From the NCBI GenBank assembly GCA_964446595.1, contig CAYUPY010000027.1, positions 1 to 17,303 on the forward strand: DNA of 17,303 nucleotides. The letters are read 5' to 3'. This document shows positions 6,152 to 13,442 of the stretch, piece by piece. This stretch comes from CAYUPY01 sp964446595. Lineage in GTDB: Bacteria; Patescibacteriota; Dojkabacteria; J137; JAEUSD01. A program made the translations under genes and the position numbers. Within the stretch, counting starts at the first letter, position 1. The number at the start of each line of letters is the position of its first letter. The notes beneath the pieces are model-generated. The model ran no database searches and was not told the DNA's origin. It saw nothing but the letters and a program-made list of their open reading frames with translations.

Positions 6152-7393
6152 TTAAAAACCAGGCCTTCCTAAACGCTTGTACATTTCTTGTTTACTCTCC
6201 TCTACTCCTGGTTGATCAAAGGCATTTACTTCCAACATTTCTGCCAGAATCACAACCCCTAGCTCAAACAGCATAAATAGTTGTCCCATTGCATACTCGT
6301 TAACCTTGTCTAGTTCAAGGGTTAGGTTCGGCCTTTCTTGATTGGTTAATGAGGTTTGTGTGGCTTCGTACTCAATGTTGATTAAGTCGTGGAAATCAAC
6401 GCCCTCAAGGTACTTGAGCTCCTCTATGTCTACATTCTTGATGATATGGGAAGACTGATGATCTTTGACTTTCAAAAAGATATAAGTTGCTAGAGGTAGA
6501 CCTTGGGTGTAAAACTGTAACTGAGAGTGCTGATCTGCCGGGCCGAAAGCCTGAATAGGCATGATCCCTTTACCATCTTTCCCCAGGCTTTCGGCCCACA
6601 GTTGCCTATACCAACGTGCGAACTCATTTAAGCGAGTAGAGTATGGCATCATTACCGAAATATTTAAGGGATTATTTGCATCCTGTTGATGTGCAAACTG
6701 ATACGCCGCTAAGTTATAACTAATAGAGTCATAAGTCATTTGTGTAAATTCTTCTACCACATCGCGAGCCCCTTGTATTAGCTTTTTAAGGTCTAGCTCC
6801 ATGGCGGCCGCTGGTAAAAGGCCAACCGGAGTAAGCACCGAAAAGCGGCCGCCTACACCTTGTTGAATTTCCAGTGTATTTACTTGATGTTTATCTGCTT
6901 CTTGTTTTAAAAGCCCTGACTCTTTATCGGTGGTAAACACAAAGTGCCTAGCCCACTTTTGATTTACTTTACTTTGCACTAGCTCTTTAAAATAAAGGTA
7001 GTAGGCCATAATTTCCGTGGTAGTACCAGACTTTGATACAACATTAAATACAGTTTTTTCTATATCAAGCTCATCAACCAAAGCATCAAGTACCACAGGG
7101 TCGGTAGTATCTCCGACAAAAATAACTTCAACTCTACTGTCAAATTCATCTAGTGCCTGTTGAATTGCACGCCCTCCTAGATCTGAGCCCCCTATACCGA
7201 CCACCACTAGAGTGTCGGCCCATTCTGCTATGTCTTGGGCCACTTGAGCCGTGGATTTCACTATTTCCGATTGGGAAAGAATATTGACAAAGTCATATTC
7301 TCCACTCTCTAATTTGGCAAGTACGGCGTCCAAAACCTTATTATCTATCGAATCTATTTTCTCGGAAGCATTATTTATGTGAAGTCTAATCAT
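6152..7393 (-). CDS. pgi: Glucose-6-phosphate isomerase
   Basis: Interconverts glucose 6-phosphate and fructose 6-phosphate, joining glycolysis to the pentose-phosphate enzymes encoded around it. A 413-residue short bacterial-type Pgi with two SIS domains. Motifs are VVVGIGGSDLGGRA at 63-76, the phosphate-binding SKSGTT at 120-125, GVGGRFSVLTPVG at 179-191 (Arg183), WAESLGKDGKG at 266-276 (catalytic Glu268), GPADQHSQLQ at 284-293 (His289) and NAFDQPGVEESK at 390-401 (Lys401). All expected active-site residues are present. A TATTAA (minus strand, 7400-7405) lies 6 bases before the ATG, so it may be leaderless. It is divergent from pyrG and followed after 4 bases by the DUF2236-like gene. Confidence 0.95.
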   Translation of the reverse strand: MIRLHINNASEKIDSIDNKVLDAVLAKLESGEYDFVNILSQSEIVKSTAQVAQDIAEWADTLVVVGIGGSDLGGRAIQQALDEFDSRVEVIFVGDTTDPVVLDALVDELDIEKTVFNVVSKSGTTTEIMAYYLYFKELVQSKVNQKWARHFVFTTDKESGLLKQEADKHQVNTLEIQQGVGGRFSVLTPVGLLPAAAMELDLKKLIQGARDVVEEFTQMTYDSISYNLAAYQFAHQQDANNPLNISVMMPYSTRLNEFARWYRQLWAESLGKDGKGIMPIQAFGPADQHSQLQFYTQGLPLATYIFLKVKDHQSSHIIKNVDIEELKYLEGVDFHDLINIEYEATQTSLTNQERPNLTLELDKVNEYAMGQLFMLFELGVVILAEMLEVNAFDQPGVEESKQEMYKRLGRPGF

Positions 7394-7453
7394 GTTTTTT
7401 TAATAAAATTCTATTTAGTTTAGTTTCATTTCCCAAAATATTCAAATTTACTG

Positions 7454-7459
7454 TAGAAT
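7454..7459 (+). promoter_or_regulatory. -10 hexamer TAGAAT of pyrG
   Basis: TAGAAT ends 5 bases before the ATG at 7465, with a weak TTCCCA 18 bases upstream as a possible -35 (7430-7435). The same hexamer precedes zwf. A leaderless start is predicted, which argues against the in-frame TTG at 7459-7461 that overlaps the hexamer. Confidence 0.55.
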
Positions 7460-7464
7460 TGTGC

Positions 7465-9150
7465 ATGTCAAAATCCAAACGCCCAAAATATGTGTTCGTG
7501 TCTGGCGGCGTTATTTCCGCTCTTGGTAAAGGCATCACCGCTGCTTCTATCTCCTTCCTGCTCAAAAAACATGGCTTCACAGTGTGTCCCATTAAATGTG
7601 AAAATAATTTAAATGTTGATTTTGGTACTATCAACCCGATTGAGCACGGGGACCCATTCTTATGTTTTGATGGTTTAGAAGGTGACCAAGATTTGGGTAA
7701 TTATGAACGATTCCTGGATCAAGAGGTTGGTTACAAAAACTTTATGACCATGGGTCAGCTATATTTAACTGTAATTCAGAATGAACGTAACCTAGTGTAC
7801 AACGGGGAAGACGTAGAGCCAATTCCTCATATTGTAAATGAAATAATTGGCAGAATCAGGAAAGCGGCACAGGAATCCCAGGCAGATTTTGTGGTAGTGG
7901 AGTTAGGCGGCACTGTGGGTGAATATGAAAATAATAACGGCTTATATTACGAGGCAGCACGTTGGTTAGCCATGAAAGAAGATGTTGCTCATGTGCATGT
8001 CACATATATCTTGCAGCCACCTCATATTGGAGAGCCAAAGACTAAACCTGCTCAATTTGGTCTAAAAGACCTGATGAGTATGGGGGTAACCCCTAACTTT
8101 ATTGTGGCTCGAGCTCAAGAACCTGTTGATAAACAACGCAAATACAAATTTGCCATTAAGTTTGGAATTGAACCTGAAGATATTTTCTCGGCAGAAAATC
8201 TAGATAATATTCACAAAGTACCTCTTCACCTTCACGACCAAGGACTTGATGAGAGGATAATGAAATACTTTAAAGTTAAACCCAAGCAAGAAGCAGATTT
8301 TTCTGACTGGCAAAAATTAGTTTCTGGTATTGAAAAAGAAAAGAGTAAAAAAGTAAAGATTGCCATTGTCGGCAAATATTTCGGTACTGGCGACTCCCAA
8401 TTAAACGATTCTTACCACGCCTTAATGCACGCCATTGAATATGCGGGGTTAGATACAGATACCGAAATAGAGATTAAAACAATTAACTCAGACAAAGAAG
8501 AAGGTAATATTTCTTTCCATCTTCAAGATGTAGATGGGGTAATCGTACCTATCGGCTGGGGCAAAAGGGGAATCCCAGGCAAGATTGAAGCCATTCAATA
8601 TGCCCGTGAACACAAAATCCCATATCTAGGTTTATGTTATGGAATGCAATTAGCTTGTGTAGAGTTCGCTAGAAATGTTGTTGGACTTGAGGATGCTCAC
8701 AGTGAAGAGGTAGACCCAGAAGCCGAACACAAAATAATTCATAGCATTCCATTCGACCCCAAATATCAGACAATTAAAGGTACAGGATCTTCGATGCGTT
8801 TAGGAACTTATCAATGTGTGCTCAAACCAAAGACTTTAGCTCAAGAAATTTATAGTACAAAGCAAGGGCACTTGCAGCCTCTTAGTGAAAAAGATGATCG
8901 TGTTGTTGTGCTAGAAAGGCATAGACATAGATATGAATTTAATAACGAATATCGTGAGTTACTTGAACAGCATGGGATGGTATTTAGCGGTACTTCTCCA
9001 GATGACTTTTTTGTGGAAATGATTGAACTTCCGAAAGAGGTTCACCCTTTCTTTGTAGCCACCCAAGCACATCCTGAATATAAAACCTACCCACTTAACT
9101 CACATCCTCTATTTAGTGAGTTCATAAAAGCTGCAGCTGATCATAACTAG
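7465..9150 (+). CDS. pyrG: CTP synthase, divergent CPR-like form
   Basis: Makes CTP from UTP, ATP and glutamine. At 561 residues it has the full two-domain layout: an N-terminal amidoligase (about 1-270) and a C-terminal class I glutamine amidotransferase (about 297-555). P-loop SGGVISALGKGI is at 13-24. Metal ligands are kept: Asp74 and Asp76 in EGDQD, and Glu146 in ELGGTVGEYE. The GATase nucleophile Cys391 is in GLCYGMQ, and His536/Glu538 are in AHPEY. Oddities are KCENNLNVDFGTINP at 44-58 in place of the near-universal KxDPYxNVDPGTMxP, HGDPFLC for HGEVFV, and PIGWG for PGGFG at the oxyanion turn. These look like a lineage-specific version rather than decay. Transaldolase follows 38 bases downstream. 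Confidence 0.95.
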   Translation: MSKSKRPKYVFVSGGVISALGKGITAASISFLLKKHGFTVCPIKCENNLNVDFGTINPIEHGDPFLCFDGLEGDQDLGNYERFLDQEVGYKNFMTMGQLYLTVIQNERNLVYNGEDVEPIPHIVNEIIGRIRKAAQESQADFVVVELGGTVGEYENNNGLYYEAARWLAMKEDVAHVHVTYILQPPHIGEPKTKPAQFGLKDLMSMGVTPNFIVARAQEPVDKQRKYKFAIKFGIEPEDIFSAENLDNIHKVPLHLHDQGLDERIMKYFKVKPKQEADFSDWQKLVSGIEKEKSKKVKIAIVGKYFGTGDSQLNDSYHALMHAIEYAGLDTDTEIEIKTINSDKEEGNISFHLQDVDGVIVPIGWGKRGIPGKIEAIQYAREHKIPYLGLCYGMQLACVEFARNVVGLEDAHSEEVDPEAEHKIIHSIPFDPKYQTIKGTGSSMRLGTYQCVLKPKTLAQEIYSTKQGHLQPLSEKDDRVVVLERHRHRYEFNNEYRELLEQHGMVFSGTSPDDFFVEMIELPKEVHPFFVATQAHPEYKTYPLNSHPLFSEFIKAAADHN

Positions 9151-9185
9151 TGGTAAGATAAAAGTATTAAATCTTACTGTTCACT
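9149..9185 (+). promoter_or_regulatory. Inverted repeat between pyrG and the transaldolase gene
   Basis: GTAAGAT (9153-9159) pairs with ATCTTAC (9171-9177) across an 11-base AT-rich loop; AGTG (9149-9152) and CACT (9182-9185) extend it across a 4-base bulge. It covers the end of pyrG and almost all the spacer to the transaldolase ATG at 9189. No U-run follows. A weak -10, TACTGT (9175-9180), lies inside it, 8 bases before the ATG. Confidence 0.35.
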
Positions 9186-9188
9186 GCT

Positions 9189-9848
9189 ATGCAACTTTTC
9201 ATTGATACTGCAGATACCGAAAAAATAAGCCAGGCCTATGATTGGGGTTTAATTAGCGGAGTAACCACTAATCCTACCTCAGTGGCGGCGGCAAATAAGA
9301 ATTATCCCGATGTGTTGCGAGAGATCCTAGATATTATTGATGAAGGGTCCACTTTAAGTGCTGAGGTGCTAGCTACAGATGCCGAAGAAATGATTGAAGA
9401 AGGTCTGGCCTTGGCTGAGCTAGATGAAAGAATGGTCATTAAGATTCCCTGCACTTGGGATGGTATTAAAGCAGCCCATGTACTGGCTATGGAAGAAGTT
9501 CTGGTAAACATGACATTGGTATTTAGCGTTAACCAAGCATTACTTGCGGCAAAAGCAAGAGCGTTTTATGTTTCGGTTTTTGTAGGGAGACTGAATGACC
9601 GAGAGGAAGAATTAGGCTACGACCGTATTGAAGAGATTGTTGATATGTATGAAACTCAAGGACTTGATAGTCAGATTCTATATGCTAGTGTGCGTAGCAC
9701 AGCAGATGTTGAACAAGCGGCCTTAGCTGGGGCTGATATTGCAACTGTAAAACCTGAGATTTTAGAAAATTTGGTTAAGCATGAGCTAACAGATGCCGGT
9801 TTGGAAAGGTTTTTAGCGGATGCTAAATCAGCTGGGATCAAAATTTAG
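9189..9848 (+). CDS. tal: Transaldolase (TalC / fructose-6-phosphate aldolase-like)
   Basis: Class I aldolase of the short MipB/TalC group, probably moving dihydroxyacetone units between sugar phosphates in the non-oxidative pentose-phosphate pathway. At 219 residues it matches the usual 210-220. MQLFIDTAD at 1-9 gives the conserved Asp6, GVTTNPTSV at 24-32 gives Asn28, MVIKIPCTWDGIKA at 82-95 holds the Schiff-base Lys85, and VNMTLVFSVNQALLAAKA at 106-123 with FVGRLND at 131-137 are family signatures. Transaldolase and F6P aldolase differ by few residues, so the exact activity is uncertain; pathway context favours transaldolase. It runs tail to tail into ylxR, with one base between the two stop codons. 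Confidence 0.9.
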   Translation: MQLFIDTADTEKISQAYDWGLISGVTTNPTSVAAANKNYPDVLREILDIIDEGSTLSAEVLATDAEEMIEEGLALAELDERMVIKIPCTWDGIKAAHVLAMEEVLVNMTLVFSVNQALLAAKARAFYVSVFVGRLNDREEELGYDRIEEIVDMYETQGLDSQILYASVRSTADVEQAALAGADIATVKPEILENLVKHELTDAGLERFLADAKSAGIKI

Positions 9849-9849
9849 G

Positions 9850-10212
9850 CTAATTAACTAGTTTTTGCTCGTATTCTGCGCGTGAGACTTTCAGTCTCAC
9901 GCGCGAATTCTTAGGGCGGAAAGCTTTCTCTTCCAAGGCAGCTTCAAACTGCTGCCTTAATTCATTCTTCTCTTGATCTGTTAGTTCCCGGCCAAGTTGT
10001 AAGCCTCGCTCGATAGCTTTAATTTGAAATGCTTTTTCTAGAACCTCGATTTCTGGCTTAATGTTTGCGCCTCTTCCCTTCTTCTTACTACGCAAGTCAA
10101 CTTCTACAGTATAGTCGCCTTCTTCACCTAGACGCACTAGCCTAATTAATGACTGCTTAGGCATTTTCTCTCTGGTCACGATGCACGTACGCATGGGTTC
10201 ATTTTGTTTCAT
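9850..10212 (-). CDS. ylxR: YlxR (DUF448) RNA-binding protein
   Basis: A small basic protein of the YlxR/DUF448 family, thought to bind RNA and usually encoded between nusA and infB. MRTCIVTREKMPKQSLIRLVR at about 7-27 matches the N-terminal signature RxCxxxRxxxxKxxLIRxVR, and KKKGRGANIKPEI at about 43-55 matches the second motif (usually GRGAYLC). At 120 residues it is longer than the usual 90 or so: the helical basic tail from about 80 on is extra. The second Cys of the usual CxxC-like start is replaced (CIVT). Here nusA lies 1.8 kb upstream on the same strand with a histidine kinase between. A TATTAT (10219-10224) sits 6 bases before the ATG, so it probably has its own leaderless promoter. 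Confidence 0.85.
   Translation of the reverse strand: MKQNEPMRTCIVTREKMPKQSLIRLVRLGEEGDYTVEVDLRSKKKGRGANIKPEIEVLEKAFQIKAIERGLQLGRELTDQEKNELRQQFEAALEEKAFRPKNSRVRLKVSRAEYEQKLVN
9878..9904. repeat. GC-rich perfect hairpin in the 3' end of ylxR
   Basis: GCGCGTGAGACT (9878-9889) and AGTCTCACGCGC (9893-9904) are exact reverse complements, 12 bp each, around a 3-base loop. It lies inside the last 20 codons of ylxR and starts 30 bases after the transaldolase stop, so both convergent transcripts carry it. There is no U-tract on either side. Confidence 0.8.
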
Positions 10213-10218
10213 CGCCGG

Positions 10219-10224
10219 ATAATA
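10219..10224 (-). promoter_or_regulatory. -10 hexamer TATTAT of ylxR
   Basis: On the minus strand TATTAT ends 6 bases before the ylxR ATG; there is no Shine-Dalgarno motif between. The histidine kinase stop is only 47 bases upstream of ylxR, so the -10 sits in that short gap. The -35 is not clear. Confidence 0.45.
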
Positions 10225-10259
10225 ACAAATGTCTATGAATAAGGGAAATATTAAAAATC

Positions 10260-11585
10260 TTAGCTAGATTTTTCATCTGCTTTATAAGGCAGTGCTATTA
10301 CGAAAGTAGTACCTCTTCCTTCAATAGACACAAAAGTTAGCAAGCCGTTGTGAGCTTCTATGTATGACTTAGCCAAATACAAGCCAATACCATTTCCTTC
10401 AGCTTTATGTTTAATGGCATTGTCGGCGCGGAAAAACTTCTTAAATATCCGCTTTTGTTGATACTCAGGTATTCCTATCCCACTATCTACCACCTCTAAA
10501 ACTATCTGACTTTGCGATTGCTTGAAGTTAACTTTAACTTCCGAATGTGGGTGAGAATACTTAACAGCATTGCTGATTAGGTTGTTTACTACCTGGAATA
10601 GTTTGTTCTTATCCCCAGATAGAATAAACTCATGTGGCATTTGGGTCACTATTTCTATATTGACCGCTTGCGCGTTTACTTTATTTTCTTTCACTGCTGC
10701 CTCAACAATCTCAATAAAGTTAAATTTAGCCATATTCATATCCATAGAGATGTTGCGCTCAATGCGTGATAAGTCAAGCAGACTACCAACTAGCGCAATC
10801 ATCCTCTCGGTACTGTCTTTAACATCTTTAACTACCTGGGAACTAGTTTCATCAAGCTGAACAAGGTCTTTAAGCAAGTCCACATTCCACTTAATTGCTG
10901 TCAACGGTGTGCGTAATTGGTGAGAGGCTACGGAAACGAAGTCAGACTTCATTTGGTCCTGGCGCCGCTCTTCTGTTTCGTCGCGGATAATAAGTACGCA
11001 GGAAGTAACTACATTTTTATTATTCTTGAGCGGCGCCACGGAAACTCCTACTGGTATATTTATATCATCTCCCAGCTCTAAGAGTGTATGCTGGGTGGAG
11101 GTAAATATCTTGCCAGATTCATATAAATCGTCAATGAAATCAAGGCGTTTGTCTTTATCACGATCATCAATAAAGTGCAGCACCTGTTCATGGTATTTAT
11201 CTATTACTTCCTTACGACTCCTTCTAATCATACGTAAAGCAACATCATTAATAATGTAGACATTTTTTGATTGATTCAAAACAACTAGTCCATCTGCGAC
11301 ACTGTCTATAATTAAGCTTAACTGCTCTTTTTGTTCACTGGCACTCCTTTCTTGATCAGCCATTGAGGACAAAATATCAAGCTGACTTTGATTTAAAGTA
11401 TCTAGATCATCAAGATTTTTTCTTAAGATTCCCACTAAATAATTAAGTGTAACTATAACTATTCCTCCACTAATTGTTTGGCTCGTGAAAATAACTGCTG
11501 TATAAATATCTACCTTTGTCCATTGAATTCCAAATAACAGAATTGAAGTAAAGAGAAAAGTAGGAATATAAAGCCTTACTGGCAA
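10260..11585 (-). CDS. Sensor histidine kinase, catalytic part (downstream half of a split gene)
   Basis: A 441-residue open frame with two hydrophobic segments (about 7-21 and 27-54), a coiled linker (55-90), a PAS-like domain (about 90-205) and a HisKA-HATPase core. The H-box is FVSVASHQLRTPLTA at 216-230 with phospho-acceptor His222. The N-box is QVVNNLISNAVKYS at 331-344, G1 is DSGIGIP at 367-373, the F-box FKKFFRAD is at 381-388 and G2 is GNGIGLYLAK at 397-406. All catalytic motifs are intact. It opens with a TTG whose frame overlaps the end of the upstream membrane piece by 10 bases (11576-11585). No response regulator lies beside it, so its partner is unknown. It is probably membrane-bound. 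Confidence 0.9.
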   Translation of the reverse strand: MPVRLYIPTFLFTSILLFGIQWTKVDIYTAVIFTSQTISGGIVIVTLNYLVGILRKNLDDLDTLNQSQLDILSSMADQERSASEQKEQLSLIIDSVADGLVVLNQSKNVYIINDVALRMIRRSRKEVIDKYHEQVLHFIDDRDKDKRLDFIDDLYESGKIFTSTQHTLLELGDDINIPVGVSVAPLKNNKNVVTSCVLIIRDETEERRQDQMKSDFVSVASHQLRTPLTAIKWNVDLLKDLVQLDETSSQVVKDVKDSTERMIALVGSLLDLSRIERNISMDMNMAKFNFIEIVEAAVKENKVNAQAVNIEIVTQMPHEFILSGDKNKLFQVVNNLISNAVKYSHPHSEVKVNFKQSQSQIVLEVVDSGIGIPEYQQKRIFKKFFRADNAIKHKAEGNGIGLYLAKSYIEAHNGLLTFVSIEGRGTTFVIALPYKADEKSS

Positions 11586-11929
11586 ATGTATCCAGAGGAA
11601 CGAAATAGATCTGGTGTGCTGAAAGCTGTAATGAGGGTTAAAAAGAAAAGCCCTATTATAAAGAAGGCTCTGGCGGTATTGATCTTGCGTAAATGTATCA
11701 ACAGAATTAGTACTAGAGCAAAAGCAATCCCTGTGAAAAGAACTAGTGCTCCTAATTGCGAATTCAATGTCACATTAACATCAAATATGAAGAGGTTAAT
11801 AATCAGGGCTGAAAATACTAGTAAAATTGCCGCAGCTGGAAATCGCAGACCAAGCTCCTCTACCCTCTGTCGAGGGGTAAGATCTGTGGCCAGAAGCCAA
11901 GCTACTAATCTTTTGTAGAAGCTAACCAT
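11576..11929 (-). CDS. Membrane part of the split sensor histidine kinase
   Basis: A 117-residue protein with a short basic N-terminus and three likely membrane helices (about 32-50, 59-80, 86-103), then STPDLFRSSGYICQ and a stop. It ends in the middle of what looks like a multi-helix sensor: the next frame continues with two more helices and then the kinase. A single -1 shift at the final ATT-TGC codons would join them as SSGYI-LPVRLYIP, giving one protein of about 556 residues with five helices. So this is either a frameshifted kinase, an assembly or sequencing error, or a real two-protein arrangement coupled by the 10-base overlap. On its own I recognise no function. Confidence 0.6.
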   Translation of the reverse strand: MVSFYKRLVAWLLATDLTPRQRVEELGLRFPAAAILLVFSALIINLFIFDVNVTLNSQLGALVLFTGIAFALVLILLIHLRKINTARAFFIIGLFFLTLITAFSTPDLFRSSGYICQ

Positions 11930-11965
11930 TGGGCAGTTGACTTAATCTTAAGCAGTAGTTAGAAA

Positions 11966-12009
11966 AGCTGCCCACAACTTTTTGAAAATTTATTATGTTG
12001 TGGGCAGCT
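11966..12009 (-). terminator. Probable terminator downstream of nusA
   Basis: AGCTGCCCACAAC (11966-11978) and GTTGTGGGCAGCT (11997-12009) form a perfect 13-bp stem with an 18-base AT-rich loop. On the minus strand it starts 40 bases after the nusA stop and is followed by TTTTCT, a short U-tract. It separates nusA from the histidine kinase genes. The long loop and short U-tract make it less than ideal. Confidence 0.65.
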
Positions 12010-12049
12010 AGCATACCTTATTTTAGGCAAAAACAGCTGTGAATGCTAT

Positions 12050-13324
12050 TTATGCTGTGGCTTTTTCTGCTTTTTCTTCTCCTTTTTCTTCTTCTTTCTC
12101 AGATTCAACAGCTGTTTGGTCTTCTGCCAGAGCTTCCTCATCTGCGGCTTGGGCAGCCTCAGCGGCGGCAGCCTTCTTTGCTTCGCGTTCAGCTGCCATA
12201 GCTGCCTCACGCTCAGCAATCTCTTCCTCGGTCATCTCAAAGCGGCTACGCTCTCCGTTTTTCTTAAAGGTCTCTTGCCCTTGAATATCTAACTTCCATC
12301 CTGTTAGTTTAGCGGCTAAGCGAGCGTTTTGACCTTCTCTGCCAATTGCCAGCGATTGATCGTCTTCACTTACTATTATCAAGGCTTGTTTTTCCTCTTC
12401 GTTAATTATACGCACCTCTATTGCTTCTGCTGGACGAATAGCATTCGCTAGATACTGATTAATATCATCGCTCCATGGGATAATATCTATTTTTTCTTCA
12501 CCTCTTGGTGTGCGAAGTTCGTTCGTAATGGCATTAATACGCGCACCACGCTGTCCTACACAAGATCCTATGGCATCAACTCCCTCAGAATTTGAACGCA
12601 CGGCAACTTTAGCTCTGAAACCTGGTTCACGAGCAATACCCATAATCTCTACTGTACCTGAAGCAATTTCAGGCACTTCCATCTCAAATAGTGCACGTAA
12701 GAAGTCGTTAGCTGCTCTAGACACAAGCAAAATTTTTCCTCGTGCATCTGTAATAATCTCCTTCAATAACACCTTGTAGCGATCTGCTGAGCGATAAAAC
12801 TCTGGTGGGATCTGATCTTCTGGCATCATTTTAGCCGTGGCCCGATTTATTTCGAACAAGACTTCACCTTCGCGTGTCATTCGCTGTACAATGCCTGTCT
12901 CAATAGTTCCCAACTTCCCTTTAAACTGCAATAGCAGTGCATCTTTTTCTGCTTCTCTTACCATTTGGGAGATAACTTGTCGGGCAGCTTGAGCTGCAAC
13001 ACGGCCAAAGTCACCACTCTGAGTAATTTCTACTAGCACGTGATCTCCTAGTTTTAGTTTTGGCTCCAGCTGTTGAGCATCTTCCAAACTGATTTGAGTG
13101 GCAGGGTGAGTGACCTCTTCTACTACTTTTTTGTCTGCATAGGCGGAAATTGATCCTTTATCTATGTCAACTTCTACCTCTAAAGACTCTAAAGCTTCAC
13201 CTGGGTAAATGTGGCGAAAGCCATATTTTACAGCGCTTTCAATTGCCTTTACTACTTCATCCGGTTCAATTCCTCTTTCTGCTGCAATCTGCCTAATTGC
13301 TAAAGCAAAGTCATTTTGAGCCAT
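12050..13324 (-). CDS. nusA: Transcription termination/antitermination factor NusA
   Basis: Binds RNA polymerase and nascent RNA, acting in pausing, termination and antitermination. The 424 residues hold the N-terminal polymerase-binding domain (about 1-130, ending in QVISQMVREAEKDAL), an S1 domain (about 133-200) and two KH domains: DAIGSCVGQRGARI at 250-263 and LAIGREGQNARLAAKLTGW at 325-343. After about 355 comes a charged, low-complexity Ala/Glu/Lys tail to the end, probably disordered or coiled, in place of any acidic repeat domains. rimP and infB, the usual neighbours, are not beside it. On the minus strand a TATTAT (13335-13340) lies 10 bases before the ATG, and a terminator-like hairpin lies just upstream of that (separate entry). 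Confidence 0.96.
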   Translation of the reverse strand: MAQNDFALAIRQIAAERGIEPDEVVKAIESAVKYGFRHIYPGEALESLEVEVDIDKGSISAYADKKVVEEVTHPATQISLEDAQQLEPKLKLGDHVLVEITQSGDFGRVAAQAARQVISQMVREAEKDALLLQFKGKLGTIETGIVQRMTREGEVLFEINRATAKMMPEDQIPPEFYRSADRYKVLLKEIITDARGKILLVSRAANDFLRALFEMEVPEIASGTVEIMGIAREPGFRAKVAVRSNSEGVDAIGSCVGQRGARINAITNELRTPRGEEKIDIIPWSDDINQYLANAIRPAEAIEVRIINEEEKQALIIVSEDDQSLAIGREGQNARLAAKLTGWKLDIQGQETFKKNGERSRFEMTEEEIAEREAAMAAEREAKKAAAAEAAQAADEEALAEDQTAVESEKEEEKGEEKAEKATA

Positions 13325-13364
13325 ACTTTTTTGGATAATAAATAAATTTAAATTTTGCTAAAAA

Positions 13365-13384
13365 AATGAGCCAATCAGCTCATT
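13365..13384 (-). promoter_or_regulatory. Terminator-like hairpin in the nusA leader (candidate attenuator)
   Basis: AATGAGC (13365-13371) and GCTCATT (13378-13384) form a 7-bp stem with a 6-base loop. On the minus strand the stem runs straight into further T residues before TAGC, the form of an intrinsic terminator, 40 bases upstream of nusA. No minus-strand gene ends here: the next gene upstream faces the other way. An extended -10 (TGC then TAAAAT, minus strand 13411-13419) lies above it, so a nusA transcript from there would pass through the hairpin. Confidence 0.5.
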
Positions 13385-13410
13385 CATACATAACTCAATT
13401 TCTACATGAA

Positions 13411-13419
13411 ATTTTAGCA
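13411..13419 (-). promoter_or_regulatory. Extended -10 element, possible upstream nusA promoter
   Basis: On the minus strand TGC is followed directly by TAAAAT, fitting the TGnTATAAT extended -10 form. Predicted start is near 13404, about 80 bases before the nusA ATG, above the hairpin. No good -35 is seen. Confidence 0.35.
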
Positions 13420-13428
13420 CGTTTACGC

Positions 13429-13434
13429 TATTAT
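13429..13434 (+). promoter_or_regulatory. -10 hexamer TATTAT for the plus-strand operon
   Basis: TATTAT ends 8 bases before the ATG at 13443, with no Shine-Dalgarno site between. It would drive the operon of membrane protein, WecA-like transferase, ferredoxin and sufC from a leaderless first gene, divergent from nusA. Confidence 0.45.
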
Positions 13435-13442
13435 TGTGCCAC

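Noticed and set aside
11586..11918. Plus-strand basic open frame opposite the kinase membrane part
   Set aside because: Lies wholly antisense to a frame with clear membrane helices; no start signal and no recognisable motif.
12039..12284. Plus-strand Ser/Ala-rich open frame
   Set aside because: It is the antisense shadow of the Ala/Glu/Lys-rich NusA tail; composition mirrors the low-complexity codons and no homology or start signal supports it.
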